Below, piece by piece: positions 37,834-47,456 of a DNA stretch of 63,021 nucleotides. Both the position numbers and the translations under genes were made by a program. Location of the stretch: contig DASWWX010000062.1 in NCBI GenBank assembly GCA_036405815.1, forward strand, positions 1 to 63,021, in the 5' to 3' direction. The DNA comes from Solimonas sp036405815. Lineage in GTDB: Bacteria; Pseudomonadota; Gammaproteobacteria; Nevskiales; Nevskiaceae. Below the pieces are notes generated by a model. The model saw nothing but the letters and a program-made list of their open reading frames with translations, searched no databases and was not told where the DNA came from. How positions within the stretch are numbered: the stretch's first letter is position 1; each line of letters starts with the position of its first letter.

Positions 37834-38664
37834 TTAGCCTTCGGTCTTCTCGGCGCGACGGCCGCGCGAGGGCGCGCCACGGTCGCTACCAGGCTTGCGC
37901 GGGCCCGACGGACGCGGCTTGCGCGGCGCGGCGGCGCGTTCTTCCTGGATTTCAACGAACTCTTCGGGACGGCCAACGGTGTTGGTGCCGCGGCCTTCGA
38001 TGATCGCGTCGGCCACGCACTGGGCGTAGACGCGGATCGCGCGCGTGGCGTCGTCGTTACCCGGGATCACGCAGTCGATGCCGTCCGGATCGTTGTTGGA
38101 GTCGACGACGGCGATGACCGGGATACCGAGCTTCTTGGCTTCGGCGATCGCGTTCTTTTCGTAGCCGGTGTCGATCACGAACAGGCAGTCCGGCAGGCTC
38201 GGCATCTGCTTGATGCCGCCCAGCGACTTGCGCAGCTTCTCCAGCTCACGCGTGAAGGTCAGCTGTTCCTTCTTGTTGAGACGGTTGATGGTGCCGTCCT
38301 CGACCTGCTTCTCCATTTCGATCAGGCGCTTGATGGAGCCCTTGACCGTCTTGAAGTTGGTCAGCGTGCCGCCGAGCCAGCGCTGCGACACGTACGGCAT
38401 GCCGGCGCGCTTGGCCTCTTCCTCGACCGTTTCGCGCGCAGCGCGCTTGGTGCCGACGAACAGGATGCGGCCGCCGTTGGCAGCGAGCTTGCCGGCAAAG
38501 GAACAGGCGTCCTTCAGCAGCGGCAGCGTCTGCTCAAGATTGATGATGTGGATGCGGTTGCGCTCACCGAAGATGAATTCCTGCATCCGCGGGTTCCAGT
38601 ACCGGGTGCGGTGTCCAAAATGGACGCCCGCCTCCAGCAACTGGCGCATGGTGATATCGGCCAT
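37834..38664 (-). CDS. rpsB: Small ribosomal subunit protein uS2
   Basis: 276 aa. The true start is the ATG at 38664 (MADITMRQLLEAGVHFGH) with AAGGAG 9 nt upstream. Core motifs include RYWNPRMQEFIFG, QRWLGGTLTNF and DSNNDPDGIDCVIPGNDDA. After about residue 245 there is a basic, Pro/Gly/Arg-rich tail (RKPRPSGPRKPGSDRG) that E. coli S2 lacks. Followed by tsf, as in nearly all bacteria. Confidence 0.97.
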   Translation of the reverse strand: MADITMRQLLEAGVHFGHRTRYWNPRMQEFIFGERNRIHIINLEQTLPLLKDACSFAGKLAANGGRILFVGTKRAARETVEEEAKRAGMPYVSQRWLGGTLTNFKTVKGSIKRLIEMEKQVEDGTINRLNKKEQLTFTRELEKLRKSLGGIKQMPSLPDCLFVIDTGYEKNAIAEAKKLGIPVIAVVDSNNDPDGIDCVIPGNDDATRAIRVYAQCVADAIIEGRGTNTVGRPEEFVEIQEERAAAPRKPRPSGPRKPGSDRGAPSRGRRAEKTEG

Positions 38665-38693
38665 TGCTTGAAGCTCCTTGGGTTGTATGCAAA

Positions 38694-38726
38694 CCGTGCC
38701 AGGTGTGATCACCCAAGTCGGCACGG
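38694..38726 (-). promoter_or_regulatory. Structured 5' leader of rpsB
   Basis: The roughly 110-nt untranslated leader contains a hairpin with a 7-bp outer stem (38694-38700/38720-38726) and a 4-bp inner stem (GGTG/CACC, 38702-38705/38710-38713), located 30 bp before the start codon. Gammaproteobacterial rpsB leaders bind free S2 for autoregulation, and this element is positioned for that role. Assignment by position, not by covariance. Confidence 0.5.
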
Positions 38727-38783
38727 ATGGATTTCTTCGAAGACGATGCGACACTGCGTCGTCATTGCCTTTGAAGGGCGCGC

Positions 38784-38812
38784 TTTATACCATAGCGCCC
38801 CTTTGAAAACAA
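38784..38812 (-). promoter_or_regulatory. Predicted sigma70 promoter of rpsB-tsf
   Basis: Minus strand -35 TTGTTT (38812-38807), 17-nt spacer, -10 TATAAA (38789-38784). The discriminator after the -10 is GCGCGCCC, the GC-rich type linked to stringent control of ribosomal promoters. Confidence 0.6.
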
Positions 38813-38855
38813 ACATTTGCCGCGCGCAACGTGCGGCCGGAACTGCCCGCTTTTA

Positions 38856-39620
38856 ATGACGATCACGATCAAGAATCCCGAGGAACAGCAGAAGATGCGC
38901 GCTGCCGGCCAGGCCGCGGCCGAGGTGCTGGTGATGATCGAGCCGTACGTCAAGGCCGGGGTCAGCACCGACGAGCTGAACCGCATCTGCCACGACTACA
39001 TCGTCAACAAGCAGGGCTGCGTGCCGGCACCCTTGAATTACAAGGGTTTTCCGAAGTCGATCTGCACCTCGGTGAACCACGTGGTGTGCCACGGCATCCC
39101 GGGCCCGAAGGTGCTGAAGAAGGGCGACGTCATCAACATCGACATCACCGTCATCAAGGACGGCTTCCATGGCGATACCAGCCGCATGTTCTATGTGGGT
39201 GAGCCCAGCATCCTGGCGCGGCGCGTCACCGAAACGGCGCGCGAGGCGATGATCGAGGGGATCAAGCAGGTGCGTCCGGGCGGCCGGCTCGGCGACATCG
39301 GCAGCGTGATCCAGAAATACGCCGAGGCACGCGGCTTCTCGGTGGTGCGCGAGTACTGCGGCCACGGCATCGGCCGCATCTTCCACGAGGAGCCGCAGGT
39401 CCTGCACTACGGCAAGGCTGGCACGGGAATTGAATTGCAGCCAGGCATGACGTTCACGATCGAACCCATGGTCAACGCCGGCCGCCAGGATGTGAAGCTG
39501 CTGCCGGACGGCTGGACCGTCGTCACCAAGGACCATTCGCTGTCGGCACAGTGGGAGCACACGATCCTCGTGACCGAGGGCGGCTATGAGGTCCTGACCC
39601 TGCGCAACGGCGAGCTGTGA
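38856..39620 (+). CDS. map: Methionine aminopeptidase, type I
   Basis: 254 aa from the ATG at 38856. Removes the initiator Met from new proteins. The dimetal ligands are visible in VINIDITVIKDGFHGDTSRMF (two Asp), CGHGIGRIFHEEP (His) and TIEPMV plus WEHTILVTE (two Glu). Divergent from rpsB, the common arrangement; followed by glnD with a 4-bp overlap. Confidence 0.96.
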   Translation: MTITIKNPEEQQKMRAAGQAAAEVLVMIEPYVKAGVSTDELNRICHDYIVNKQGCVPAPLNYKGFPKSICTSVNHVVCHGIPGPKVLKKGDVINIDITVIKDGFHGDTSRMFYVGEPSILARRVTETAREAMIEGIKQVRPGGRLGDIGSVIQKYAEARGFSVVREYCGHGIGRIFHEEPQVLHYGKAGTGIELQPGMTFTIEPMVNAGRQDVKLLPDGWTVVTKDHSLSAQWEHTILVTEGGYEVLTLRNGEL

Positions 39621-42301
39621 CGATGGGCGCCGAATTCGACCTCGCCGACGAGGAAGCCGCCAGCATCTTCAGTGCACCGCGCGTGCGCTCGCGGCTGGCA
39701 CAGGGCGGGTATTCGATCCCCGCCTTCCGCGACACGCTGAAATGGGGCCGCGAGCGCCTCAATGGCCTGTTCCACGACGGCATCCCGGCCGATTCGCTGG
39801 TGCACGCCCGCGCTCACCTGGTCGACGAGGTATTGCGTGCGGCCTGGCAGAAGTTTCTGCCGGACGGCGCGCCGGGCCTGACGCTGGTGGCGGTCGGCGG
39901 TTATGGCCGCGGCGAGCTGCTGCCGCATTCGGACATCGACATCCTGCTGCTGCACAGCGGCGATGCGCTCGAGACGCACCGCAAGGGCCTGGAGCAGATG
40001 ACCGCCTTCGGCTGGGACATCGGCCTGGAAGTCGGACAGAGCGTGCGCACCGTCGAGGAGTGCGTCAGCGAGGCCGCCAAGGACGTCACTGTCATCACCA
40101 ACCTGCTGGAGGCGCGCCTGCTGACCGGCGATGCCGACCTGTTCCAGGCGATGCAGCAGGCGCTGACGCCGGATCAGGTGTGGCCGGTCAAAGCGTTCTT
40201 CGAAGCCAAGAAGGCCGAGCAGGCGGCGCGTTACCGCAAGTACGACGACACCGGCTACAAGCTGGAACCCAACGTCAAGGAAAGCCCCGGCGGTCTGCGC
40301 GACATCCACACCATCGCCTGGGTCGCCAAGCGCCATTTCGGCGCACAGACGCTGTCCGAACTGCGCGAGCACGGCTTCCTGACCAAGCAGGAGTGCGACG
40401 AGCTGTTCGCCGGCCAGGATTTCCTGTGGCGCGTGCGCTTCGCACTGCACATGATCACCAACCGCCGCGAAGATCGTCTGCTGTTCGATTCGCAGGTCAA
40501 GGTCGCGCAGCTGTTCGGCTACGAGGACAACGACAAGAACAAGGGCGTAGAGCAGTTCATGCAGCTCTACTACCGCACGATCAAATCGCTGTCCTGCCTC
40601 AACGACATGCTGCTGCAGTTGTTCGAGGAAGCGATCCTGCGGCCGGACACCGGCAAGCCGGAACCCCTCAACGCGCGCTTCCAGGTGCGCAACGGCTATC
40701 TGGAAGCACGCGAGGAAACCGTGTTCCAGCGCCAGCCGTGGGCGCTGATCGAAGCCTTCCTGCTGATGCAGCAGCATCCGAAGATCGAGGGCATCCGCGC
40801 GCAGACGCTGCGGCTGATGCTGCGCGACGGCAAGCTGCTCACCGACGAGACGCGCCGCAGCGTGCAGGCACGCTCGCTGTTCATCGAGATGTTCCGCGAA
40901 GGCCGCGGCCTGACCCGCAACCTGCGGCGTATGAACCGCTACGGTGTGCTCGGCCGCTACCTGCCCGCCTTCGGGCGCATCGTCGGCCTGATGCAATACG
41001 ACCTGTTCCATACGCTGACGGTCGATGAGCACATCCTGTACGTGTTGCGGAACGCGCGTCGCTTTGCGATGCAGCGCTTCCGGCATGAACTGCCGTTTTG
41101 CAGCGAGGTCATGGACCGCCTGCCCAAGCCGGAACTGCTGTATCTCGGCGCGTTCTGGCACGACATGGCCAAGGGCCGCGGCGGCGACCATTCCGCGATC
41201 GGCTCGCACGAAGCCATTCAGTTCTGCCTGGAGCACGGTCTGTCCCATGCCGATGCCGCCCTGGTCGGCTGGCTGGTCGAAAACCATCTGTTGATGTCGC
41301 TGACCGCGCAGAAGCAGGATCTCGGCGATGCCGAGGTCATCACCGAATTCGCACGCAAGGTCGGCGACCGCAGCCGCCTCGATTATTTGTTCCTGCTCAC
41401 CTGCGCCGACATCCGCGGCACCAACCCGGCGCTCTGGAACAGCTGGCGCGAGTCGCTGCTGAAGGACCTGTACAAGTACAGCGCACGCGTGCTCGACAGC
41501 GGCGACACCCAGCCGGTGGAAGAGGATGCGCGCATGCGGGAAACGCGCGAGCGCGCATTGCCGCTGCTGACTCAGCAAGGTCTGGACGCCAGCGTTGTGC
41601 AGGCCCAGTGGGCACGCTTCGATCACGAGTACTTCCTGCGCCACACCCCCGCCGAGCTTGCCTGGCACCTGCCGCCCCTCCTCGCCGTGCAGGAGAGCGA
41701 GCTGCCGCTGGTGCTGGTCGATACCGTCGCCGACCGCGGCATGACGGTGTTCGTCTACACGCGCGATCGCGATCACCTGTTCGGCCTGTCCTGCGGCGTT
41801 CTTGCGCGCCTGGGCCTCAACATTCTCGACGCGCGCCTGCACACCTCGGACGACGGCTTCGTGCTCGACTCCTACGTGGTGATGGAAGGCGACAACACGC
41901 CGATCAGCAATCCGATGCGCGGGCCGGAAATCCAGGCCGCGCTGCGCAAGGTGCTCAGCGATCCCGAAGTCTCGACGGTCGATGTCAACCGTCGTGCCTC
42001 GCAGCGCCTCAAGCACTTCGATACGCCGACCACCGTCTATTTCAGTCAGGACGAAAAGCGCAGTCGCACCGTGCTGGAACTGGTCACCGCCGACCAGCCG
42101 GGCCTGCTGTCGTTGATCGGCCGCGTGTTCCAGAAGCGCGGCATCCTGCTCGACGCCGCCAAGATCGGCACGATCGGCGAGCGCGCCGAGGACGTGTTCT
42201 ACATCACCGACCGCATGCACCGGCCGATCGTCGACGAGGAAGTGCTCGAGGATCTGCGCGAAGTGCTGGTGCGCACGCTCGATCGGCGCGAAGCGGCCTG
42301 A
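39617..42301 (+). CDS. glnD: Bifunctional PII uridylyltransferase/uridylyl-removing enzyme
   Basis: 894 aa. Senses glutamine and adds or removes UMP on PII proteins to control nitrogen metabolism. Order: nucleotidyltransferase (GGYGRGELLPHSDIDILLL near 95-113), central region, HD domain (HDMAKGRGGDHS near 515), and two C-terminal ACT domains (about 700 and 815). GTG at 39617 overlaps the map stop; ATG at 39623 is possible. Followed by an intrinsic terminator. Confidence 0.96.
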   Translation: MTMGAEFDLADEEAASIFSAPRVRSRLAQGGYSIPAFRDTLKWGRERLNGLFHDGIPADSLVHARAHLVDEVLRAAWQKFLPDGAPGLTLVAVGGYGRGELLPHSDIDILLLHSGDALETHRKGLEQMTAFGWDIGLEVGQSVRTVEECVSEAAKDVTVITNLLEARLLTGDADLFQAMQQALTPDQVWPVKAFFEAKKAEQAARYRKYDDTGYKLEPNVKESPGGLRDIHTIAWVAKRHFGAQTLSELREHGFLTKQECDELFAGQDFLWRVRFALHMITNRREDRLLFDSQVKVAQLFGYEDNDKNKGVEQFMQLYYRTIKSLSCLNDMLLQLFEEAILRPDTGKPEPLNARFQVRNGYLEAREETVFQRQPWALIEAFLLMQQHPKIEGIRAQTLRLMLRDGKLLTDETRRSVQARSLFIEMFREGRGLTRNLRRMNRYGVLGRYLPAFGRIVGLMQYDLFHTLTVDEHILYVLRNARRFAMQRFRHELPFCSEVMDRLPKPELLYLGAFWHDMAKGRGGDHSAIGSHEAIQFCLEHGLSHADAALVGWLVENHLLMSLTAQKQDLGDAEVITEFARKVGDRSRLDYLFLLTCADIRGTNPALWNSWRESLLKDLYKYSARVLDSGDTQPVEEDARMRETRERALPLLTQQGLDASVVQAQWARFDHEYFLRHTPAELAWHLPPLLAVQESELPLVLVDTVADRGMTVFVYTRDRDHLFGLSCGVLARLGLNILDARLHTSDDGFVLDSYVVMEGDNTPISNPMRGPEIQAALRKVLSDPEVSTVDVNRRASQRLKHFDTPTTVYFSQDEKRSRTVLELVTADQPGLLSLIGRVFQKRGILLDAAKIGTIGERAEDVFYITDRMHRPIVDEEVLEDLREVLVRTLDRREAA

Positions 42302-42326
42302 GCCCCACGCGCGGTCGAGCCATCGC

Positions 42327-42357
42327 AGCGCGCGCCCTATAATGCGCGCGCTTTTTT
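42327..42357 (+). terminator. Intrinsic terminator after glnD, with TATAAT in its loop
   Basis: A 9-bp stem (42327-42335/42344-42352) of alternating GC with an 8-nt loop, followed by a run of six T. The loop contains a perfect TATAAT (42338-42343). That hexamer could serve as a -10 for dapD, although the -35 position only shows TCGAGC (42315-42320), so the element may be terminator and promoter in one. Confidence 0.75.
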
Positions 42358-42382
42358 ATTGCCCCACGCTCACTCCATCGCC

Positions 42383-43201
<819 letters not shown>

Positions 43202-43235
43202 GCGCGCTGATCCGCCAGCATCGCACCGGGGCGGT

Positions 43236-43255
43236 CCGGCGCCGTCAGGCGCCGG
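43236..43255. other. Hairpin at the dapD / DUF2721 convergent junction
   Basis: Perfect 8-bp stem (ccggcgcc at 43236-43243, ggcgccgg at 43248-43255) with a 4-nt loop, overlapping the stop codon of the DUF2721 gene. No T-tract on either side, so if it terminates transcription it needs help. Confidence 0.5.
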
Positions 43256-43748
43256 GCTGGCCGCCGTCGGTCTTGACCACCTGGACCGCCGCAACCTGCT
43301 GTTCCGGTTCCGGCTCGCCGATGCGCAGGTAACGGGTCGCCAGCTGGATCTCGCGCAGGAAGCAGAACAGCCCGCAGATCAGCGACAGGATCGATCCCAC
43401 GAACAGCGCGGCGATCCCCACCGACAGGTTCCAGCGGGAGAACGCGCCGACGAACAGCGCCACGATCGCACCGCTGATCAACAGCGCACAGCCAATGCAG
43501 AACGCGATCGCCCAGTTGGTCAGCCGCGCGCGGCGCGCCTGATTGCGCAACCCCTGACGCAGCACCGGCAGGCGACCCGGCGCCGCCGTCGCCAGTTCCG
43601 CTTCCAGCGTGCGCGCGCGATCGACGATCCGCGACAGCCGGTTGGTCAGCACGCCGAGCATCGCGCCGACGCCGCCCAGCAAGAACACCGGCGCCACCGC
43701 AACCTGGATCGTGTGCGCGATCGCCGCCACCTGCGTCTCTGCTTCCAT
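43245..43748 (-). CDS. DUF2721 membrane protein
   Basis: 167 aa from the ATG at 43748 (the longer frame overlaps the dapE promoter region). Three hydrophobic helices: about 9-30, 76-100 and 105-125. The VFLLGGVGAMLGVLTNRLSR stretch after the start and a charged cytoplasmic loop (RIVDRARTLEAEL) fit the DUF2721 family, of unknown function. Divergent from dapE. Confidence 0.8.
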   Translation of the reverse strand: MEAETQVAAIAHTIQVAVAPVFLLGGVGAMLGVLTNRLSRIVDRARTLEAELATAAPGRLPVLRQGLRNQARRARLTNWAIAFCIGCALLISGAIVALFVGAFSRWNLSVGIAALFVGSILSLICGLFCFLREIQLATRYLRIGEPEPEQQVAAVQVVKTDGGQPGA

Positions 43749-43839
43749 CGGCGCCTCCAAGGCTCCAGACCGGCCGCCATTATCGGACAGCGGCGGCGCC
43801 CGGTAGAATTGCGCCGCCTTCCCCACCCCGCTTGCAGCC

Positions 43840-44973
43840 ATGGCCGACGACGGCGCCGTTCTCTCCCTCTGCTCCGAACTGATCGCCCGCCGTTCACTGA
43901 CACCGGATGATGCCGGCTGCTGCGAACTGATCGGCGCGCGCCTGCAGAAGCTCGGCTTCACGCTCGAGTATCTGAACGCGGGCGGCGTCACCAACCTGTG
44001 GGCCACGCTGGGCAGCGGCGGACCGCTGATGATTCTCGCCGGTCATACCGACGTGGTGCCGCCCGGCCCGCGCGAACAATGGTCGTCCGATCCCTTCATG
44101 CCGGAAGTGCGCGACGGCGTGTTGTACGGCCGCGGCGCGGCCGACATGAAATCGGGCATCGCGGCGATGATCGTGGCCACCGAGCGTCTGCTGGCACGAC
44201 GCCCGCTCAAGGGCACGCTCGCCTTCCTGATCACCAGCGACGAGGAAGGCGTGGCACGACACGGCACGCGTCACGTCGTCGACACGCTGAAGCTGCGCGG
44301 CATCAAGCCGGACTACGCCATCGTCGGCGAAGCCACCGCCGCCGAACGGCTCGGCGATCGCATCACCATCGGTCGTCGCGGCTCGCTCGGCTGCAATCTC
44401 AAGGTGCTCGGCAAGCAGGGTCACGTCGCCTATCCCGAGAAGGCCGACAACCCGATCCACAAGCTGGCGCCGGCGCTGGCCGAACTCAGCACCACGGTCT
44501 GGGATCGCGGCAACGCGCACTTCCCGCCGACCTCGTTCCAGATTTCGAATGTCCACGCCGGCACCGGCGCCGCCAACGTCATTCCTGGTCATGTCGATCT
44601 GGTCTTCAACTTCCGCTTCTGCACGGAGTCGACCGCCGAAGACCTCAAGGGTCGCGTCGCCACGATCCTCGACCGTCATGGCCTGCGTTATGAAGCCGAC
44701 TGGTGGTTGAGCGGCGAACCGTTCCTGACGCGCAACGGCGCGCTGATCGAAGCCGCCAAGGCCAGCATCGCCGACGTCACCGGCATCGGGAGCCCGACGC
44801 TGTTCACCGGCGGCGGCACGTCCGACGCACGCTTCATCTCGCCCTGGGGCGCGGAGACGGTGGAGATCGGCCCGATCAACGACAGCATTCACAAGCTCAA
44901 TGAGCACGTGAAGGTCGAGGACCTCGATCGCCTCGCGCGCATCTACGAAGGCACCCTCGAGCGCCTGCTGTGA
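43840..44973 (+). CDS. dapE: Succinyl-diaminopimelate desuccinylase
   Basis: 377-aa M20 di-zinc hydrolase releasing succinate from N-succinyl-LL-diaminopimelate. Metal ligands are in ILAGHTDVVPPGP, YGRGAADMKSG (Asp) and TSDEEG (Glu-Glu), with the C-terminal His in DSIHKLNEHV. Part of the succinylase route together with the neighbouring dapD. The next gene overlaps by 4 bp. Confidence 0.96.
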   Translation: MADDGAVLSLCSELIARRSLTPDDAGCCELIGARLQKLGFTLEYLNAGGVTNLWATLGSGGPLMILAGHTDVVPPGPREQWSSDPFMPEVRDGVLYGRGAADMKSGIAAMIVATERLLARRPLKGTLAFLITSDEEGVARHGTRHVVDTLKLRGIKPDYAIVGEATAAERLGDRITIGRRGSLGCNLKVLGKQGHVAYPEKADNPIHKLAPALAELSTTVWDRGNAHFPPTSFQISNVHAGTGAANVIPGHVDLVFNFRFCTESTAEDLKGRVATILDRHGLRYEADWWLSGEPFLTRNGALIEAAKASIADVTGIGSPTLFTGGGTSDARFISPWGAETVEIGPINDSIHKLNEHVKVEDLDRLARIYEGTLERLL

Positions 44974-45962
44974 GCGTCGACGAATTCCGCCCCGGCTGGC
45001 TGATCCGCGGCGCACAGACCCAGTCGATCCTGGCCACCAAGAGCCCACGCCGCCGCGCCTGGCTGCGCCGCGGTTCGACGATGGAAGCGGTCGCGCAAGC
45101 GCACCTGCTCGACGCCGGCGATCACGTGCGTCTCACCGGTCATCACTCGCGCCAGCCGCAGGTCGTCACGCCCAAGGGACTGGTCGTGCTGATCCACGGC
45201 TGGGAAGGCAGTCATGAATCCGCCTACCTGTACTCGATGGCCTGCGCGCTGTACGACGCCGGCTACAACGTGTTCCGCCTCAACCTGCGCGACCATGGTG
45301 GCAGCCATCACCTGAACCGCGAACTGTTCCACTCGGCGCGCATCCGCGAGGTGATCGGTGCGATCCGTACCGTGCAGACGCTGGACACCGCGCAGCCGCT
45401 GTTCGTCATTGGCTTCTCGCTGGGCGGCAACTTCGCGCTGCGTGTGGGGATGTACGGCCCAGCCGCTGGCGTACGCCCGCAGCTGTCCATCGGCGTCTGC
45501 CCGGCGATCAACCCGGCCGCCACCGCGCGCGCGATCGACGACGGCCCGCTGATGTTCCGCTGGTACTTCATGGACAAGTGGCGCAAGACGATCGCCGCCA
45601 AGCAGCGCGCCTTCCCGGACTTGAAGCTCGACCACCTCGCGCAGCCCGGCAAGCTCTACGACATCACCGCGCGTTTCGTCGCCGAGCACACCGAGTTCGA
45701 TGCACTGGACGCCTACTTCAAGACCTATACGCTGACGCCCGACCTGCTGCACGCCGCGGCATCGCCCCTGGCCATCATCACCGCGCAGGACGATCCGGTG
45801 GTGCCGTTCGTGGATTTCCACGGCCTGCGCGAAACCGGCGCGCTGCGCCACCTGCTGACGCCGGCCCGAGGCGGCCACTGCGGCTTCATCGAGAACTTCG
45901 GCCTGAATTGCTGGACCGAACGGCAGGTGTTGCGCTGGCTGCAGGCCACGCCGGCCGCCTGA
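44970..45962 (+). CDS. YheT-like alpha/beta hydrolase
   Basis: 330 aa; GTG start overlapping the dapE stop (GTGA). The AB_hydrolase_4 group: HGWEGSHES forms the oxyanion region, GFSLGGN holds the nucleophile Ser, DDPVVP the Asp and GGHCGF the His. Likely an esterase of unknown substrate. Its coupling to dapE need not mean a role in lysine synthesis. Confidence 0.85.
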   Translation: MSVDEFRPGWLIRGAQTQSILATKSPRRRAWLRRGSTMEAVAQAHLLDAGDHVRLTGHHSRQPQVVTPKGLVVLIHGWEGSHESAYLYSMACALYDAGYNVFRLNLRDHGGSHHLNRELFHSARIREVIGAIRTVQTLDTAQPLFVIGFSLGGNFALRVGMYGPAAGVRPQLSIGVCPAINPAATARAIDDGPLMFRWYFMDKWRKTIAAKQRAFPDLKLDHLAQPGKLYDITARFVAEHTEFDALDAYFKTYTLTPDLLHAAASPLAIITAQDDPVVPFVDFHGLRETGALRHLLTPARGGHCGFIENFGLNCWTERQVLRWLQATPAA

Positions 45963-46008
45963 GCGAACCGGCGCGGCGGCTGCATAAGACCGCCGAAGCG
46001 CGGGCATG

Positions 46009-46037
46009 AAAAAACGCCCGCGGCCTGCGCCGCGAGC
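46009..46037 (-). terminator. Intrinsic terminator of fba
   Basis: Minus-strand 9-bp stem (46029-46037/46016-46024, one G-U pair) with a GCAG loop, followed by six U (46014-46009). Lies 30 bp after the fba stop. Confidence 0.88.
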
Positions 46038-46067
46038 GGTTCTGAACGCAACGGCAGCGACGCGTGC

Positions 46068-47081
46068 TTACGCGGCCTTTTCCTGCGCCGGGCTCCACTC
46101 GCCCTTGGCCGCGAGGCCGTTCATCTTGGCGCGGTGCAGATGCGCCTTCTTGCCGGCGTCCACGTTCTTGCCGCCCCAGGCCTTCAGCGCCGCGGCCTGC
46201 AGCGCACGGCCATAGGAGAAGGTCAGCTTCCACGGCAGCGCGCCGAGCTTGTTCATCTCGTCGAGATGCGCGGTCGCATCCTCGTCCGACTGTCCGCCCG
46301 ACAGGAAAGCGATGCCCGGCACCGCGCCCGGCACGTGACGCTTGAGCGTGCGCACGGTGGCCGCGGCCACCGCCTTGCGGTCGGCCTGCGTCGCGCACTT
46401 CTTGCCGGAAATCACCATGTTCGGCTTCAGGATCATGCCTTCGAGCAGCACGTTCTGCAGGCTCAGCTCACGGAACACCGCGGCCAGCGTGCGGTTGGTG
46501 ACGTCTTCGCAGACCTCGATCGTGTTGTCGGCGTCCATCAGCACTTCCGGCTCAACGATCGGCACGATGCCGGCTTCCTGGCACAGCGCGGCGTAGCGCG
46601 CCAGCGCGTGGGCGTTGGTGTGGATGCAGTAATCGGTCGGGATGCCGTTGCCGATCGTGATGACCGCGCGCCACTTGGCGAAACGCGCGCCGGCTTCACG
46701 GTACTTCACGAGGCGCTCACGCAGACCGTCGAGGCCTTCGGTGATCGTCTCGCCCGGCGCGCCGGCGAGGTCCTTGGCGCCCTTGTCGACCTTGATGCCC
46801 GGAATCACGCCCTTGGATTCCAGCAGCTTCGGGAACGGCGTGCCGTCCAGCGCCTTCTGGAACAGGGTTTCCTCGAACAGGATCACGCCCGAGGTGTACT
46901 GCTCGAAGCCCGGCGTCGTGAACAGCATGTCGCGGTAGGCCTGGCGGTTCGCCTCGGAGTTCTCGACGCTGATGCTCTTCAGGCGCTTCTCGATCGTGCC
47001 GGTGCTCTCGTCGGCGGCCAGAATGCCCTTGCCCGGGGCGACCATGGCCAGCGCCGTCTCGCGCAGTACCTTCTCGTTCAT
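46068..47081 (-). CDS. Fructose-bisphosphate aldolase, class I
   Basis: 337-aa Schiff-base aldolase of the type first known from animals and plants. GKGILAADESTGTIEKRL at the N-terminus, AKWRAVITIGNGIP (Lys), VEPEVLMDADN and the Schiff-base Lys segment EGMILKPNMV, then IAFLSGGQSDEDA are diagnostic. Cleaves fructose-1,6-bisphosphate in glycolysis or runs in reverse in gluconeogenesis. It stands alone with its own terminator; no gap/pgk cluster is near. Confidence 0.95.
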   Translation of the reverse strand: MNEKVLRETALAMVAPGKGILAADESTGTIEKRLKSISVENSEANRQAYRDMLFTTPGFEQYTSGVILFEETLFQKALDGTPFPKLLESKGVIPGIKVDKGAKDLAGAPGETITEGLDGLRERLVKYREAGARFAKWRAVITIGNGIPTDYCIHTNAHALARYAALCQEAGIVPIVEPEVLMDADNTIEVCEDVTNRTLAAVFRELSLQNVLLEGMILKPNMVISGKKCATQADRKAVAAATVRTLKRHVPGAVPGIAFLSGGQSDEDATAHLDEMNKLGALPWKLTFSYGRALQAAALKAWGGKNVDAGKKAHLHRAKMNGLAAKGEWSPAQEKAA

Positions 47082-47198
47082 GAATCTCGACTCCGCTGGT
47101 GGGTGTGGCCTGGGACGGCCGGAAAGGCCGCGATTTTAGTGGATTGGCCGGCCAAAATCAGCCGCTTGGGCAGCACCCCAGCTACAATTCCCACCCAA

Positions 47199-47287
<89 letters not shown>

Positions 47288-47296
47288 AAAAGGACG

Positions 47297-47325
47297 AAGC
47301 CGACTCAATGTCGGCTTTGTGCTTT
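47297..47325 (+). terminator. Terminator after tRNA-Ser
   Basis: 8-bp perfect stem AAGCCGAC/GTCGGCTT (47297-47304/47310-47317) followed by a T-rich stretch (tgtgctttt), 10 bp after the tRNA. Confidence 0.7.
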
Positions 47326-47384
47326 TGCAGGAACGGAATGTCGAGAGCGGGGTTCGAAGCCGCGGCAGCGGCCGGCCCGCAGGG

Positions 47385-47407
47385 GAATCCCTCTCTCCGC
47401 CACAAAA
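47385..47407. repeat. Degenerate second copy of the tRNA-Ser 3' end
   Basis: 23 bp here match the 3' end of tRNA-Ser and its flank (47267-47291), differing by loss of one CT. The copy keeps AATCCCTCTCTCC, GCCA and the following CAAAA but lacks the T-loop. A separate GGGGTTCGAA lies 35 bp upstream. It may be a remnant of an integration site at the tRNA or a decayed tRNA gene copy. Confidence 0.75.
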
Positions 47408-47431
47408 CAAAAAAGCCGGCTCGCAGCCGGC
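47405..47431 (-). terminator. Terminator of the BVMO/di-iron operon
   Basis: Minus-strand 7-bp stem GCCGGCT/AGCCGGC (47425-47431/47415-47421) with a 3-nt loop, followed by six T then GTTTTG. Lies 26 bp after the last gene of the operon. Confidence 0.85.
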
Positions 47432-47456
47432 CTTTCTGCAGCCAGTGAAATCGGCC

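Noticed and set aside
39584..42220. An 878-codon open frame antisense to glnD
   Set aside because: Same GC-driven shadow effect; no recognisable protein and the opposite strand is a complete glnD.
47385..47407. A second functional tRNA-Ser
   Set aside because: Only the 3' end is present; there is no anticodon arm or matching 5' acceptor strand.
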